NCBI GenBank assembly: GCA_016292745.1
Contig: JAEDFO010000005.1
Location: forward strand, 1-64,000
Origin: Muribaculaceae bacterium
GTDB taxonomy: Bacteria > Bacteroidota > Bacteroidia > Bacteroidales > Muribaculaceae
Direction: 5' to 3'
Length of the DNA: 64,000 nucleotides
The notes under the pieces are model-generated. The model ran no database searches. It was not told the origin of the DNA and saw only the letters and a program-made list of their open reading frames with translations. How positions within the stretch are numbered: the first letter of the stretch is position 1; each line of letters starts with the position of its first letter. A program made the translations under genes and the position numbers. Below, in pieces: positions 8,103 to 16,214 of this stretch.

Positions 8103-9428
8103 ATGAAAGAATTCGAGAATCTCAACATAGCGATAGCCGGAACAGGATATGTAGGGCTCAGCATCGCAACTCTCCTTGCCCAACACCACAAAGTTACTGC
8201 AGTGGACGTGCTCAAGGATAAAGTCGACAAAATCAACAGCCACATATCCCCCATACAGGACGAATACATCGAGCGATACCTCCGCGAAAAGTCGTTGAAT
8301 CTCAACGCCACTCTCGACGGACGACGAGCCTATGCCGACGCCGACTTTGTGGTTATTGCCGCACCAACAAACTACGACCCGGTGAAAAACTATTTCGACA
8401 CTTCGCACGTTGAGGAGGTTATCGACATTGTGCTCGAGGTTAACCCCGACGCTGTAATGGTGATTAAAAGCACCATCCCCGTAGGCTACACCAACAGCCT
8501 ATACCGCAAATATGCCCTGAAAGGTGCTTCGAAACTCAATCTGCTATTCTCGCCGGAATTTCTGCGCGAAAGCAAAGCGCTATACGATAACCTCTACCCT
8601 TCGCGAATTATTGTCGGCTGCCCTAAGCTCTCCGACAATCCCGAATCGGCCGACGACAATGCTGCCATCACAAGGCTAACCGACCTTAACGTACTCGAAC
8701 AGGCTGCCAGAACCTTTGCCCGGCTGCTTCAGCAAGGCGCCGAAAAGACCGACATCCCCACCCTGTTCATGGGGTGCAAGGAAGCTGAAGCGGTGAAACT
8801 GTTTGCCAACACGTATCTGGCTCTACGTGTGAGCTACTTCAACGAGCTCGACACTTACGCCGAGATGAAAGGGCTCGATTCCAGGTCGATTATTGATGGA
8901 GTAGGCCTCGACCCGCGCATCGGCACTCATTACAACAATCCCTCGTTTGGCTACGGAGGATATTGCTTGCCAAAGGACACCAAGCAGCTGCTGGCCAACT
9001 ACAAGGATATACCCGAAAACCTCATCGAGGCCATCGTGGAAAGCAACCGCACCCGAAAGGACTATATCGCCGACGCCGTACTGAGCATGGCCGGATACTA
9101 CAACTACCGCTCCGACATTGGATTCGACGTGTCAAAGGAACGTAACTGCGTTATCGGTGTATACCGCCTGACGATGAAGAGCAACAGCGACAACTTCCGC
9201 CAATCGGCAATCCAGGGCATAATGAAACGTATAAAAGCAAAAGGGGCCGAGGTAATTATCTACGAGCCAACCCTTGAGGACGGTTCCACATTTTTCGGCA
9301 GCAAAGTGATTAACGACATCGCAAAATTCAAAGAGCAGAGCCAGGTGATTATTGCCAACCGCTACGATTCGTGCCTCGACGATGTGCAGCAGAAGGTGTA
9401 TACACGCGACATCTTCCGTCGCGACTAA
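8103..9428 (+). CDS. ugd: UDP-glucose 6-dehydrogenase-type nucleotide sugar dehydrogenase
   Basis: 441 residues. It oxidises UDP-glucose (or a related UDP-sugar) to the uronate with two NAD+, supplying glycan and capsule synthesis. Domains: N-terminal Rossmann fold with AGTGYVGLS, central helical domain, C-terminal UDP-binding domain. The catalytic cysteine lies in GYGGYCLPKDT near residue 288; SPEFLRE and the KST pair typical of the family are present. Length and motifs favour the shorter Ugd type rather than WecC, but substrate is inferred. It follows merR by 59 nt. Its stop overlaps that of the convergent MmcQ-like gene. Confidence 0.92.
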   Translation: MKEFENLNIAIAGTGYVGLSIATLLAQHHKVTAVDVLKDKVDKINSHISPIQDEYIERYLREKSLNLNATLDGRRAYADADFVVIAAPTNYDPVKNYFDTSHVEEVIDIVLEVNPDAVMVIKSTIPVGYTNSLYRKYALKGASKLNLLFSPEFLRESKALYDNLYPSRIIVGCPKLSDNPESADDNAAITRLTDLNVLEQAARTFARLLQQGAEKTDIPTLFMGCKEAEAVKLFANTYLALRVSYFNELDTYAEMKGLDSRSIIDGVGLDPRIGTHYNNPSFGYGGYCLPKDTKQLLANYKDIPENLIEAIVESNRTRKDYIADAVLSMAGYYNYRSDIGFDVSKERNCVIGVYRLTMKSNSDNFRQSAIQGIMKRIKAKGAEVIIYEPTLEDGSTFFGSKVINDIAKFKEQSQVIIANRYDSCLDDVQQKVYTRDIFRRD

Positions 9429-9760
9429 CGCATCTGTTTGGGCAACTTTGCTCTTACCAGCTCGTAGGAATGCCTTACGAGTTCCTTTATCAGCGAATCA
9501 GGCACATCGCTGCTGAGAGCCACCTGATTCCAATGTTTCTTGTTGAAATGCCAGGCTGGAGCAACCCCTGCATACCGTTCCCGCAAGTCGATGGCTCGTT
9601 CTGGGTCGCACTTCATGCTCACCCACTCCGGTGCATCGAGCGGCAACAGCAGAAACATCTTCCCCTTCACCTTAAACACCAGCGATACATCGTCGAACGG
9701 AAAGGTTTCCTCAACATCGGCAAATGTGAGGCAATACTCTCGCAGAGTCTCAATATCCAT
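9425..9760 (-). CDS. MmcQ/YjbR family protein
   Basis: 111 residues, the full length of this small family, with the typical start MDIETLREYCLTF, the segment KGKMFLLLPLD and the conserved HFNKKHWNQVAL near residue 80. The fold is a CyaY-like double-wing; its role is poorly defined although DNA binding has been suggested for relatives. It ends tail to tail with ugd and lies downstream of trxA on the same strand, separated by a hairpin. Confidence 0.9.
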   Translation of the reverse strand: MDIETLREYCLTFADVEETFPFDDVSLVFKVKGKMFLLLPLDAPEWVSMKCDPERAIDLRERYAGVAPAWHFNKKHWNQVALSSDVPDSLIKELVRHSYELVRAKLPKQMR

Positions 9761-9782
9761 ACCTACCTTAGATTAACGATTA

Positions 9783-9816
9783 TGGGGATACGGATGCCAT
9801 TTTATCCATATCCCCA
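9783..9816 (-). terminator. hairpin after trxA
   Basis: TGGGGATACGGAT and ATCCATATCCCCA form a 13-bp stem with one mismatch and an 8-nt loop, 21 nt after the trxA stop and 22 nt before the MmcQ-like start. The T-tract is poor on both strands, so attenuation or mRNA protection is also possible. Confidence 0.45.
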
Positions 9817-9836
9817 TTATAATACAAAATGTCAAC

Positions 9837-10154
9837 TTACGCCATAAGTTTCTCAATGCGGGCCTTGATATCGGCTTTCGATGCCGAGCCCACTTGACGG
9901 TCCTTCACTTCACCGTCACGGATATATACGATTGTCGGGATGGTGCAGATATCAAACTCGTTGGCTGTATCAACAGCATCCTCGATGTCGCATTTGCCAA
10001 TGAGCACCTTACCCTCATACTCACCAGCAAGCTCCTCAATTATCGGAGCCACTCTACGGCATGGGCCACACCATTCTGCCCAGAAATCAATAACCACCGG
10101 CTGACCGGTCTCGATAAGTTCTTTAGTATTCTTGTCGGTAAATTCAAAAGCCAT
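9837..10154 (-). CDS. trxA: thioredoxin
   Basis: 105 residues, a single thioredoxin fold with the active site WCGPC (Cys29, Cys32), the buried Asp23 (VIDFWAEW) and the cis-proline motif TIPT. No signal peptide, so it is the cytoplasmic disulfide reductase. A promoter with an exact -7 box lies at 10187-10194. Ordinary in every respect. Confidence 0.96.
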   Translation of the reverse strand: MAFEFTDKNTKELIETGQPVVIDFWAEWCGPCRRVAPIIEELAGEYEGKVLIGKCDIEDAVDTANEFDICTIPTIVYIRDGEVKDRQVGSASKADIKARIEKLMA

Positions 10155-10186
10155 ATTTTTTCGTGTTTAGTTGTTTTTTTCTTTTA

Positions 10187-10218
10187 CAAAAGTAGTAAAA
10201 TGTTTACACACATAAAAA
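10187..10218 (-). promoter_or_regulatory. probable trxA promoter
   Basis: Minus strand TTTT (10218-10215), 20-nt spacer, TACTTTTG (10194-10187). The -7 box is exact, the -33 box has one mismatch. Confidence 0.55.
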
Positions 10219-10253
10219 ATAAAATCGATTAAAAAGCAATATAACGTAAAAGT

Positions 10254-10287
10254 GGTTTCCCTGCCTTGGCTTAAGGGCCAAGAAACC
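10254..10287. repeat. nested inverted repeat between fructokinase and trxA genes
   Basis: GGTTT ... CTTGG-CTTAAGGG-CCAAG-AAACC: an inner 5-bp stem continuous on one side with an outer 5-bp stem. It lies 40-73 nt past the fructokinase stop and may be its terminator, but no T-tract follows on the minus strand. Confidence 0.35.
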
Positions 10288-10326
10288 AATTGTTTGGATT
10301 TACGGAATAACCTATATCGTTATTAA

Positions 10327-11208
10327 TCAGCCAATAAGTTCTTTTGGCAATTGCGGCATAGCCCCATTCTGGGTGCACACATAGGCGCTTACTTTCACAG
10401 CCCTGTTGTGTGCCTCACGCATGGTTTTACCTGATAGAAGCGATGCCACAAACGTTCCGGTGAAGCTGTCGCCGGCTCCCACGGTATCGGCAACCTCTAC
10501 TTTCGGTGTGTCGCAGAACGACTGTTCATCACGGGTGAACACATAACTGCCATTGATGCCGCAAGTGAGCACCACCATCTTGATGCCATACTCTGAATAG
10601 CGGCTGAGCAAGTCACGGCACTTTTCGGCCTCATCGGCCCCGCTGAGTCCAAGAAGTTCGGTTACTATAACCAGCTCATCGTCGTTTATCTTCAGGATGT
10701 CGCACATCTTCAGCGATTGCTCAATCACTTCACGAGTGTAGAAATGCTGGCGCAGGTTAATGTCGAATATCTTTAGGCAGTCGTCGGGAGTCGATTTCAC
10801 AAACTCTACAATCGATTTATGACTCACCGGCGAGCGCTGGGCAAGCGACCCCCAACACACAGCCTGGGCATGTGCCGAAATTTGTTTCATACGTTCGGTA
10901 AGCACTATGTTATCCCATGCCACGCCTGTCTTGATTTCATAGCTTGGCACACCAGCGGCATCGAGAGTGACATCGACAGTACCGGTGGGATAATCCACTA
11001 TGGCCATCTCATCTTCAAGGTGCTTTGCATCGAATTCGGCCATGGCATCGTGGCCGAGTTTGTCATCACCAAGAGCACTCACAGCAACGGCCGGGAATCC
11101 GAATTGTCCGGCATGAAAGGCAAAGTTTGCCGGCGCCCCTCCCAATTTAGCGCCTTCGGGGAGCACGTCCCACAGTGCCTCGCCAATACCTACAATGTAA
11201 CGTTTCAT
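10327..11208 (-). CDS. PfkB-family fructokinase-like sugar kinase
   Basis: 293 residues. N-terminal GEALWDVLPEGAKLGGAPANFA is the PfkB substrate-binding signature in its fructokinase form; the C-terminal motif DTVGAGDSFTGTF carries the catalytic base Asp247 and anion hole. It phosphorylates a free hexose, most likely fructose, in the cytoplasm. Its start overlaps the stop of the upstream sugar transporter by 4 nt, so the two are translationally coupled. The same kinase-plus-permease pairing occurs in the fructan locus of Bacteroides thetaiotaomicron, which supports fructose, though no fructan hydrolase is present here. Confidence 0.88.
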   Translation of the reverse strand: MKRYIVGIGEALWDVLPEGAKLGGAPANFAFHAGQFGFPAVAVSALGDDKLGHDAMAEFDAKHLEDEMAIVDYPTGTVDVTLDAAGVPSYEIKTGVAWDNIVLTERMKQISAHAQAVCWGSLAQRSPVSHKSIVEFVKSTPDDCLKIFDINLRQHFYTREVIEQSLKMCDILKINDDELVIVTELLGLSGADEAEKCRDLLSRYSEYGIKMVVLTCGINGSYVFTRDEQSFCDTPKVEVADTVGAGDSFTGTFVASLLSGKTMREAHNRAVKVSAYVCTQNGAMPQLPKELIG

Positions 11209-12359
11209 TGCTTAATATTTTTAGTAAATAAGATAAGATATACCACACCAATAGCCATCACAGCCACAGCTCCAGCCTGTAGATGACATGCATCGGTAGC
11301 AAAGCCCATGAGCAACGGGAATATGGTGCCGCCAAACAGACCCATTATCATGAGTCCGCTCACCTCGTTTTTGCGGTCGGGGACCGAAATAAGTGCCTGT
11401 GAGAAAATAATGGAGAATACATTGCTGTTGCCGAATCCTACAAGTGCAATAGCCACATACAGAGCAATGGACAATGTGCCGACAAAGAGCAGCACCATCG
11501 AGGCTACCATCATAACTGCACTCACAGCAAAGAATATACGTGGCTTAACCACTCGCATTATCAACGAGCCGGTAAGGCATCCTGCCGTACGGAATATAAA
11601 ATAAAGGCTCGTGGCAAATGCAGCTTCATTAAGTGTCCAACCAAGACGTTCCATCAGAATCTTCGGTGCCGTTGTATTAGTGCCGACATCGATACCAACG
11701 TGACATATGATGCCCAGAAAGCAAAGCAGCACTATTGGCCGGCTGAGAAGTTTTACACAATCGACAAACGACGAACTGCTGTCGCTTGGTTCCTCATCAA
11801 CATGGGTAATGCCAAGAAGCACCGTAGAGAGCACACCAGCCACAAGGAATATCAAGAACAACACGCGCCAGCCAAGGCCAAATGTCGGAATAGCTGCCAC
11901 AGCACCCCACAGCGCCAGATAAGGTGCCGAAAACGATGCTATTGCCTTTATGAACTGTCCAAACGTGAGTGTCGATGCCAGGTTGTCGCCCTTTATGATG
12001 GCCGAAACCAACGGATTGAGCGATGTCTGCATCAAGGCATTGCCTATGCCGAGCAACGAGAACGAAATGAGCATCACCGCAAACGTATCGCTGAAAAGAG
12101 GAAGCAGAAGCGACACCAACGTAATAAGCAGCGACAGCATCACTGTGGGCTTGCGGCCTATCTTGTTCATCAGCATTCCTGTGGGGACGCTGAAAATCAA
12201 GAACCAGAAGAATACGAGCGACGGAAGCAAATTGGCTATTGAATCGCTCAGGCCAAGGTCAGCCTTAACATAGTTGCTTGCTATACCCACCAGGTCGACG
12301 AAACCCATTGCGAAAAAGCACAGCATTACCGGAATAATGGCTAATTTGTTTTGTTTCAT
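11205..12359 (-). CDS. MFS sugar transporter (probable fructose importer)
   Basis: 384 residues with about twelve membrane helices and the MFS loop motif MNKIGRKPTVM between helices 2 and 3. The overall pattern (MGFVDLVGIASNYVK early, then NAL near helix 4) is like the FHS/fucose-permease branch found in Bacteroidales. Coupled to the fructokinase (ATGA overlap at 11205-11208), it probably brings in the hexose that the kinase phosphorylates; substrate is inferred from context. It starts 41 nt after the dnaE stop. Confidence 0.88.
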   Translation of the reverse strand: MKQNKLAIIPVMLCFFAMGFVDLVGIASNYVKADLGLSDSIANLLPSLVFFWFLIFSVPTGMLMNKIGRKPTVMLSLLITLVSLLLPLFSDTFAVMLISFSLLGIGNALMQTSLNPLVSAIIKGDNLASTLTFGQFIKAIASFSAPYLALWGAVAAIPTFGLGWRVLFLIFLVAGVLSTVLLGITHVDEEPSDSSSSFVDCVKLLSRPIVLLCFLGIICHVGIDVGTNTTAPKILMERLGWTLNEAAFATSLYFIFRTAGCLTGSLIMRVVKPRIFFAVSAVMMVASMVLLFVGTLSIALYVAIALVGFGNSNVFSIIFSQALISVPDRKNEVSGLMIMGLFGGTIFPLLMGFATDACHLQAGAVAVMAIGVVYLILFTKNIKQ

Positions 12360-12400
12360 GGCTGTAAATGTGACAATAAAATATGTATTATGTTATTGGT

Positions 12401-15400
12401 TTATGCATTCACCTTAAATGTATATTCCAGTTCAGTAAGCATATCAATCAGGTTCCGAGTAATCGGTATGCGATACTCCGATTTCAGCTTCACATCGCGC
12501 CGCTTTTCGGGGTCGATAAGGCGGATTATCAAGTCGCCGCGATTTTCAGTGCTTTCGGTAAGCGATTGCTCAAGCAGATTGGTGAATCCTGAATTCACTT
12601 TGCTCAACGTCACGGATATCTCCACGTTATGCACAAGTTTGCCCTTCACCTCCTCGAGCATCTGCATGTTGGTGATGTTCAGGTCCACCCTGTCGGGCTT
12701 ATATTTGTTTTGCTGATACCGGGCACACACATAAATCGGGGTTCCTACATTTCCGAACATTGCATATTTCAGGAAGTCTTGTCCAAACAACGTAAGTGTG
12801 CCCACACCGCTGTAATCCTCAATCTTCATCTTGGCATACTTAGACCCGTTCTTGGCATTCAGAATACTATATTCCACCACCAGGCCGGCAAATGTGATTT
12901 CGGTATCAAGCACATCCATCTTGTCCTGAAGCTCAGCTATTCGGGTATTACATCCGTAGTTCACCTCCATATAGTAAGGGTCGAGCGGATGCCCCGACAG
13001 GTACATACCCACCAGTTCACGCTCTCGTTCAAGGCGTTCAATATGGTTCCACCGCTCAGCCTTCGGAATTGGCGGATGCGCCACAGGAAGCATCTCGGCT
13101 GGGCCAAAGAGCGAGTTGGTGTTGCTGTTTTTGTCGTTCTGGAACCGTTGTCCGTATCGAATGAGCACTTCGGAGAACGATTCATCGCGCTGGTTCTTTG
13201 CAAAGAAGTCTTCGCGCTGTATATCGGAGAAGCAATCGAACGCACCCGACACTGCAAGCGATTCTATAGTCTTTCGGTTGCACGAACTCAGATTAATGCG
13301 TTCCACAAAATCGAAAATCGACTTGAACGGACCGTTGGCAGCACGTTCGTCGATGATAGCCTGCACCGAGTTCATGCCAACGCCCTTGATGCCGCCAAGG
13401 CCGAAACGCACATCGCCGTTCTTGTTTACACTGAACTCGGTGTACGATTCGTTTACGTCGGGACCCTTTACCGCAATCTTCATCGAGCGGCACTCGTCCA
13501 TAAACTTGGTTATCTTCTCAATGTCGCTGATGTTGCGGCTCAGCACTGCTGCCATATACTCCGGCGGATAGTTGGCTTTCAAATATGCAGTCTGGAATGC
13601 CACCCAACTGTAGCAAGTAGCGTGGCTCTTGTTGAATGCATACGATGCGAATGCTTCCCAGTCGGTCCAGATTTTCTCAAGGACTTTCGGGTCGTGACCG
13701 CGTTCGGTTCCTCCATTGATAAACTTGGGCTTCAGCGATGCCAGCTTGTCGATAAGCTTCTTACCCATAGCCTTACGCAATCCGTCGCTCTCACCGCGAG
13801 TGAATCCTGCAAGCAGTCGCGACAGAAGCATCACCTGCTCCTGGTACACTGTAATGCCATAAGTATCCTTGAGATACTTCTCCATAATAGGAATATCGTA
13901 GGTAATGGGCTGGCGTCCTTGCTTTCGGGCAATGAAGTCGGGGATATATCCCATTGGCCCCGGACGATACAGGGCATTCATGGCTATAAGATCCTCGAAA
14001 GTGCTGGGTTGCAGCTCCTTGAGGTATTTTTGCATACCTGGTGACTCGAACTGGAACGTACCAGTGGTACGGCCTTCGCAATACAGCTGATAGGTCTTGC
14101 GGTCATTTATATCTATATTGTCGATATCAAGGTCAATGCCATGTGTCTGCTTTATGTTTTTCAGTGCCTCCTTTATAATCGAGAGAGTCTTGAGCCCGAG
14201 GAAGTCCATCTTGATAAGTCCGGTCGACTCAATCACACTGCCTTCATACTGGGTAACGAGCAGTTTATCGCCGTTCTTGTCGTAGGCAGTGCTCACCGGC
14301 ACCCAGTCGGTGATATCGTCGCGCCCGATGATAACGCCGCAAGCGTGAACACCGGTGTTGCGGACATTCCCTTCAAGGGCCTCGGCATAGTGCATTGTGC
14401 TGCTCACATTAGGGTCGGCACTGTCGTATTCCTTCTTCACCTCTGGGAAGAACTTCACGCAGTTGGCAATAGTGATTTTTGCCGTCTTGCCGTTTGGCAA
14501 TGTCGGCATATCGTTGGGTTTTGACGGTATGAGGCGTGCCAGGCGGTCGCTCACCGGCAACGGCAATTGCTGCACTCGCGCCACGTCCTTAATGGCCGAT
14601 TTGGCAGCCATAGTGCCGTAGGTTATGATATGTGCCACCTTTTCAGCACCATATTTCTCGGTCACGTATTTCAGCACGTCGGCACGACCATCGTCATCGA
14701 AGTCGATATCGATATCTGGCAACGATATTCGGTCAGGGTTGAGGAAACGCTCAAACAGCAGGTCGTACTTTATCGGGTCGATCTGGGTGATTCCAAGGCA
14801 ATATGCCACTGCCGAACCGGCCGCCGACCCACGGCCTGGCCCCACCGACACCCCGATTCGTCGTGCAGCACCAATAAAGTCCTGCACAATGAGGAAGTAG
14901 CCCGGGAATCCCATGTTCTTGATTGTGTCGAGTTCAAAATCGATTCGTTCCTTATGTTCTTCATCGAGCTCGCCCCAACGTTTCTTGGCGCCTTCATACA
15001 CAAGATAACGCAAATAGTCGTTATTGTCGGTAAAGCCGTCTGGCAGAGGGAAATTAGGAAGAATCGGACCGTGTTCAATGGTATATGTCTCAACCTTCGA
15101 CAGCACTTCGAGGGTGTTGGAGAGCGCTTCGGGAACGTCAGCAAATATGTCGTTCATCTCCTGCTGTGTCTTCATCCACTCCTGTTTCGAATAGAGCATT
15201 CTGTTTGGTTCATTCAGGGTACGGCCAGTCGACACACATATAAGACGGTCGTGGGCCTCGGCATCTTCCTCATTAACGAAATGCACATCATTGGTACACA
15301 CCAACTTCACTCCTTCCTCGGCTGCAAGTTTTATGAGATGGTTGTTAACCTTCACCTGTAGCGGATACACATCGTGGTTGGCTCGCTCTACAGTTGCCTT

Positions 15401-16054
15401 GTGTCGCTGTAATTCCAGATAATAGTCCTCGCCCCATATTCCCTTAAACCAACGGATAACCTCGCGGGCCTCGTCCACTCTGTCCTCCTGAAGCAATCGA
15501 GGCACCTCACCGCCCAGACATGCCGAGCATATTATCAGGCCTTCATGATACTTCTCCAGATTTACCTTGTCGATTCGTGGGTGAGAATAGAATCCCTGGG
15601 TCCACGCCATCGACACCAATTTTATCAGGTTGTGATATCCCACACTGTTCTTGGCCAGAACCACAAGATGTCTTCCGGTGTCGCGCTTGCTGGTGTGCTC
15701 GGCCATTGTGGTTTCGCACACATACATCTCACAGCCGAATATCGGGATGAACTTGCTCTTCTCAGCTTCATCAATCTGGGCCTTTATCTCGGCTATCCGG
15801 GCTGCATTTGCCTCGTTGTCGGCATTCAGTTCCTTCAGTTCTTTGTTAAGAGTCTTTATGGTTCCGTTGGCTCCGGAATTCTTCTTGTTTACATAGTCGA
15901 AGAATTCCTTTATGCCAAACATATTTCCGTGGTCGGTAAGGGCAATGCCTTTCATGCCATCGGCTATAGCCTTGTCAACCAAGGCCGAAACAGATGCCTG
16001 GCCATCGAGAACTGAATATTGTGAGTGAACGTGCAGGTGAACAAATGGTTGCAT
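12401..16054 (-). CDS. dnaE: DNA polymerase III subunit alpha
   Basis: 1217 residues, the replicative polymerase of the chromosome. Order: PHP domain (FVHLHVHSQYSVLDG at the N-terminus), palm with catalytic acidic motif PDIDIDF (Asp447, 449, 451), fingers, helix-hairpin-helix (KGVGMNSVQ), OB-fold near residues 1040-1120 and a C-terminal tau-binding region. The N-terminal PHP domain carries a lysine/glutamate-rich insertion at ~65-95. ATG 16054 gives the usual MQPFVHLHVHSQYS start. A weak promoter lies at 16090-16121. Confidence 0.97.
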   Translation of the reverse strand: MQPFVHLHVHSQYSVLDGQASVSALVDKAIADGMKGIALTDHGNMFGIKEFFDYVNKKNSGANGTIKTLNKELKELNADNEANAARIAEIKAQIDEAEKSKFIPIFGCEMYVCETTMAEHTSKRDTGRHLVVLAKNSVGYHNLIKLVSMAWTQGFYSHPRIDKVNLEKYHEGLIICSACLGGEVPRLLQEDRVDEAREVIRWFKGIWGEDYYLELQRHKATVERANHDVYPLQVKVNNHLIKLAAEEGVKLVCTNDVHFVNEEDAEAHDRLICVSTGRTLNEPNRMLYSKQEWMKTQQEMNDIFADVPEALSNTLEVLSKVETYTIEHGPILPNFPLPDGFTDNNDYLRYLVYEGAKKRWGELDEEHKERIDFELDTIKNMGFPGYFLIVQDFIGAARRIGVSVGPGRGSAAGSAVAYCLGITQIDPIKYDLLFERFLNPDRISLPDIDIDFDDDGRADVLKYVTEKYGAEKVAHIITYGTMAAKSAIKDVARVQQLPLPVSDRLARLIPSKPNDMPTLPNGKTAKITIANCVKFFPEVKKEYDSADPNVSSTMHYAEALEGNVRNTGVHACGVIIGRDDITDWVPVSTAYDKNGDKLLVTQYEGSVIESTGLIKMDFLGLKTLSIIKEALKNIKQTHGIDLDIDNIDINDRKTYQLYCEGRTTGTFQFESPGMQKYLKELQPSTFEDLIAMNALYRPGPMGYIPDFIARKQGRQPITYDIPIMEKYLKDTYGITVYQEQVMLLSRLLAGFTRGESDGLRKAMGKKLIDKLASLKPKFINGGTERGHDPKVLEKIWTDWEAFASYAFNKSHATCYSWVAFQTAYLKANYPPEYMAAVLSRNISDIEKITKFMDECRSMKIAVKGPDVNESYTEFSVNKNGDVRFGLGGIKGVGMNSVQAIIDERAANGPFKSIFDFVERINLSSCNRKTIESLAVSGAFDCFSDIQREDFFAKNQRDESFSEVLIRYGQRFQNDKNSNTNSLFGPAEMLPVAHPPIPKAERWNHIERLERERELVGMYLSGHPLDPYYMEVNYGCNTRIAELQDKMDVLDTEITFAGLVVEYSILNAKNGSKYAKMKIEDYSGVGTLTLFGQDFLKYAMFGNVGTPIYVCARYQQNKYKPDRVDLNITNMQMLEEVKGKLVHNVEISVTLSKVNSGFTNLLEQSLTESTENRGDLIIRLIDPEKRRDVKLKSEYRIPITRNLIDMLTELEYTFKVNA

Positions 16055-16089
16055 AAGCAGAGGTATATTGCTGTGAAGTTAATCAGGTG

Positions 16090-16121
16090 TAAAGTTACTA
16101 CAATCGCCCATTAATTGCAAT
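16090..16121 (-). promoter_or_regulatory. weak candidate promoter of dnaE
   Basis: Minus strand ATTG (16121-16118), 20-nt spacer, TAACTTTA (16097-16090): one mismatch in each Bacteroidetes box, correct spacing, 36 nt before the dnaE ATG. Confidence 0.4.
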
Positions 16122-16150
16122 ACATCATCAGCCATTAATTATTAACAAGC

Positions 16151-16191
16151 AGCCACAAGATGCTTGGCTTTCGCCTAAGCAACTTGTGGCT
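16151..16191 (-). terminator. long hairpin after the anchor-J protein gene
   Basis: A 41-nt near-perfect inverted repeat: outer stem AGCCACAAG/CTTGTGGCT, one A-A mismatch, TGCTT/AAGCA, then GGC/GCC with a tetraloop. It lies 24 nt past the stop at 16215 and before dnaE. The T-tract is weak, yet position and stability suggest termination. Confidence 0.55.
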
Positions 16192-16214
16192 GCAATCAAT
16201 GGTGTAAGTTATGG

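Noticed and set aside
12629..14044. 471-residue plus-strand frame opposite dnaE
   Set aside because: Antisense shadow of a highly conserved polymerase gene; no recognisable domain.
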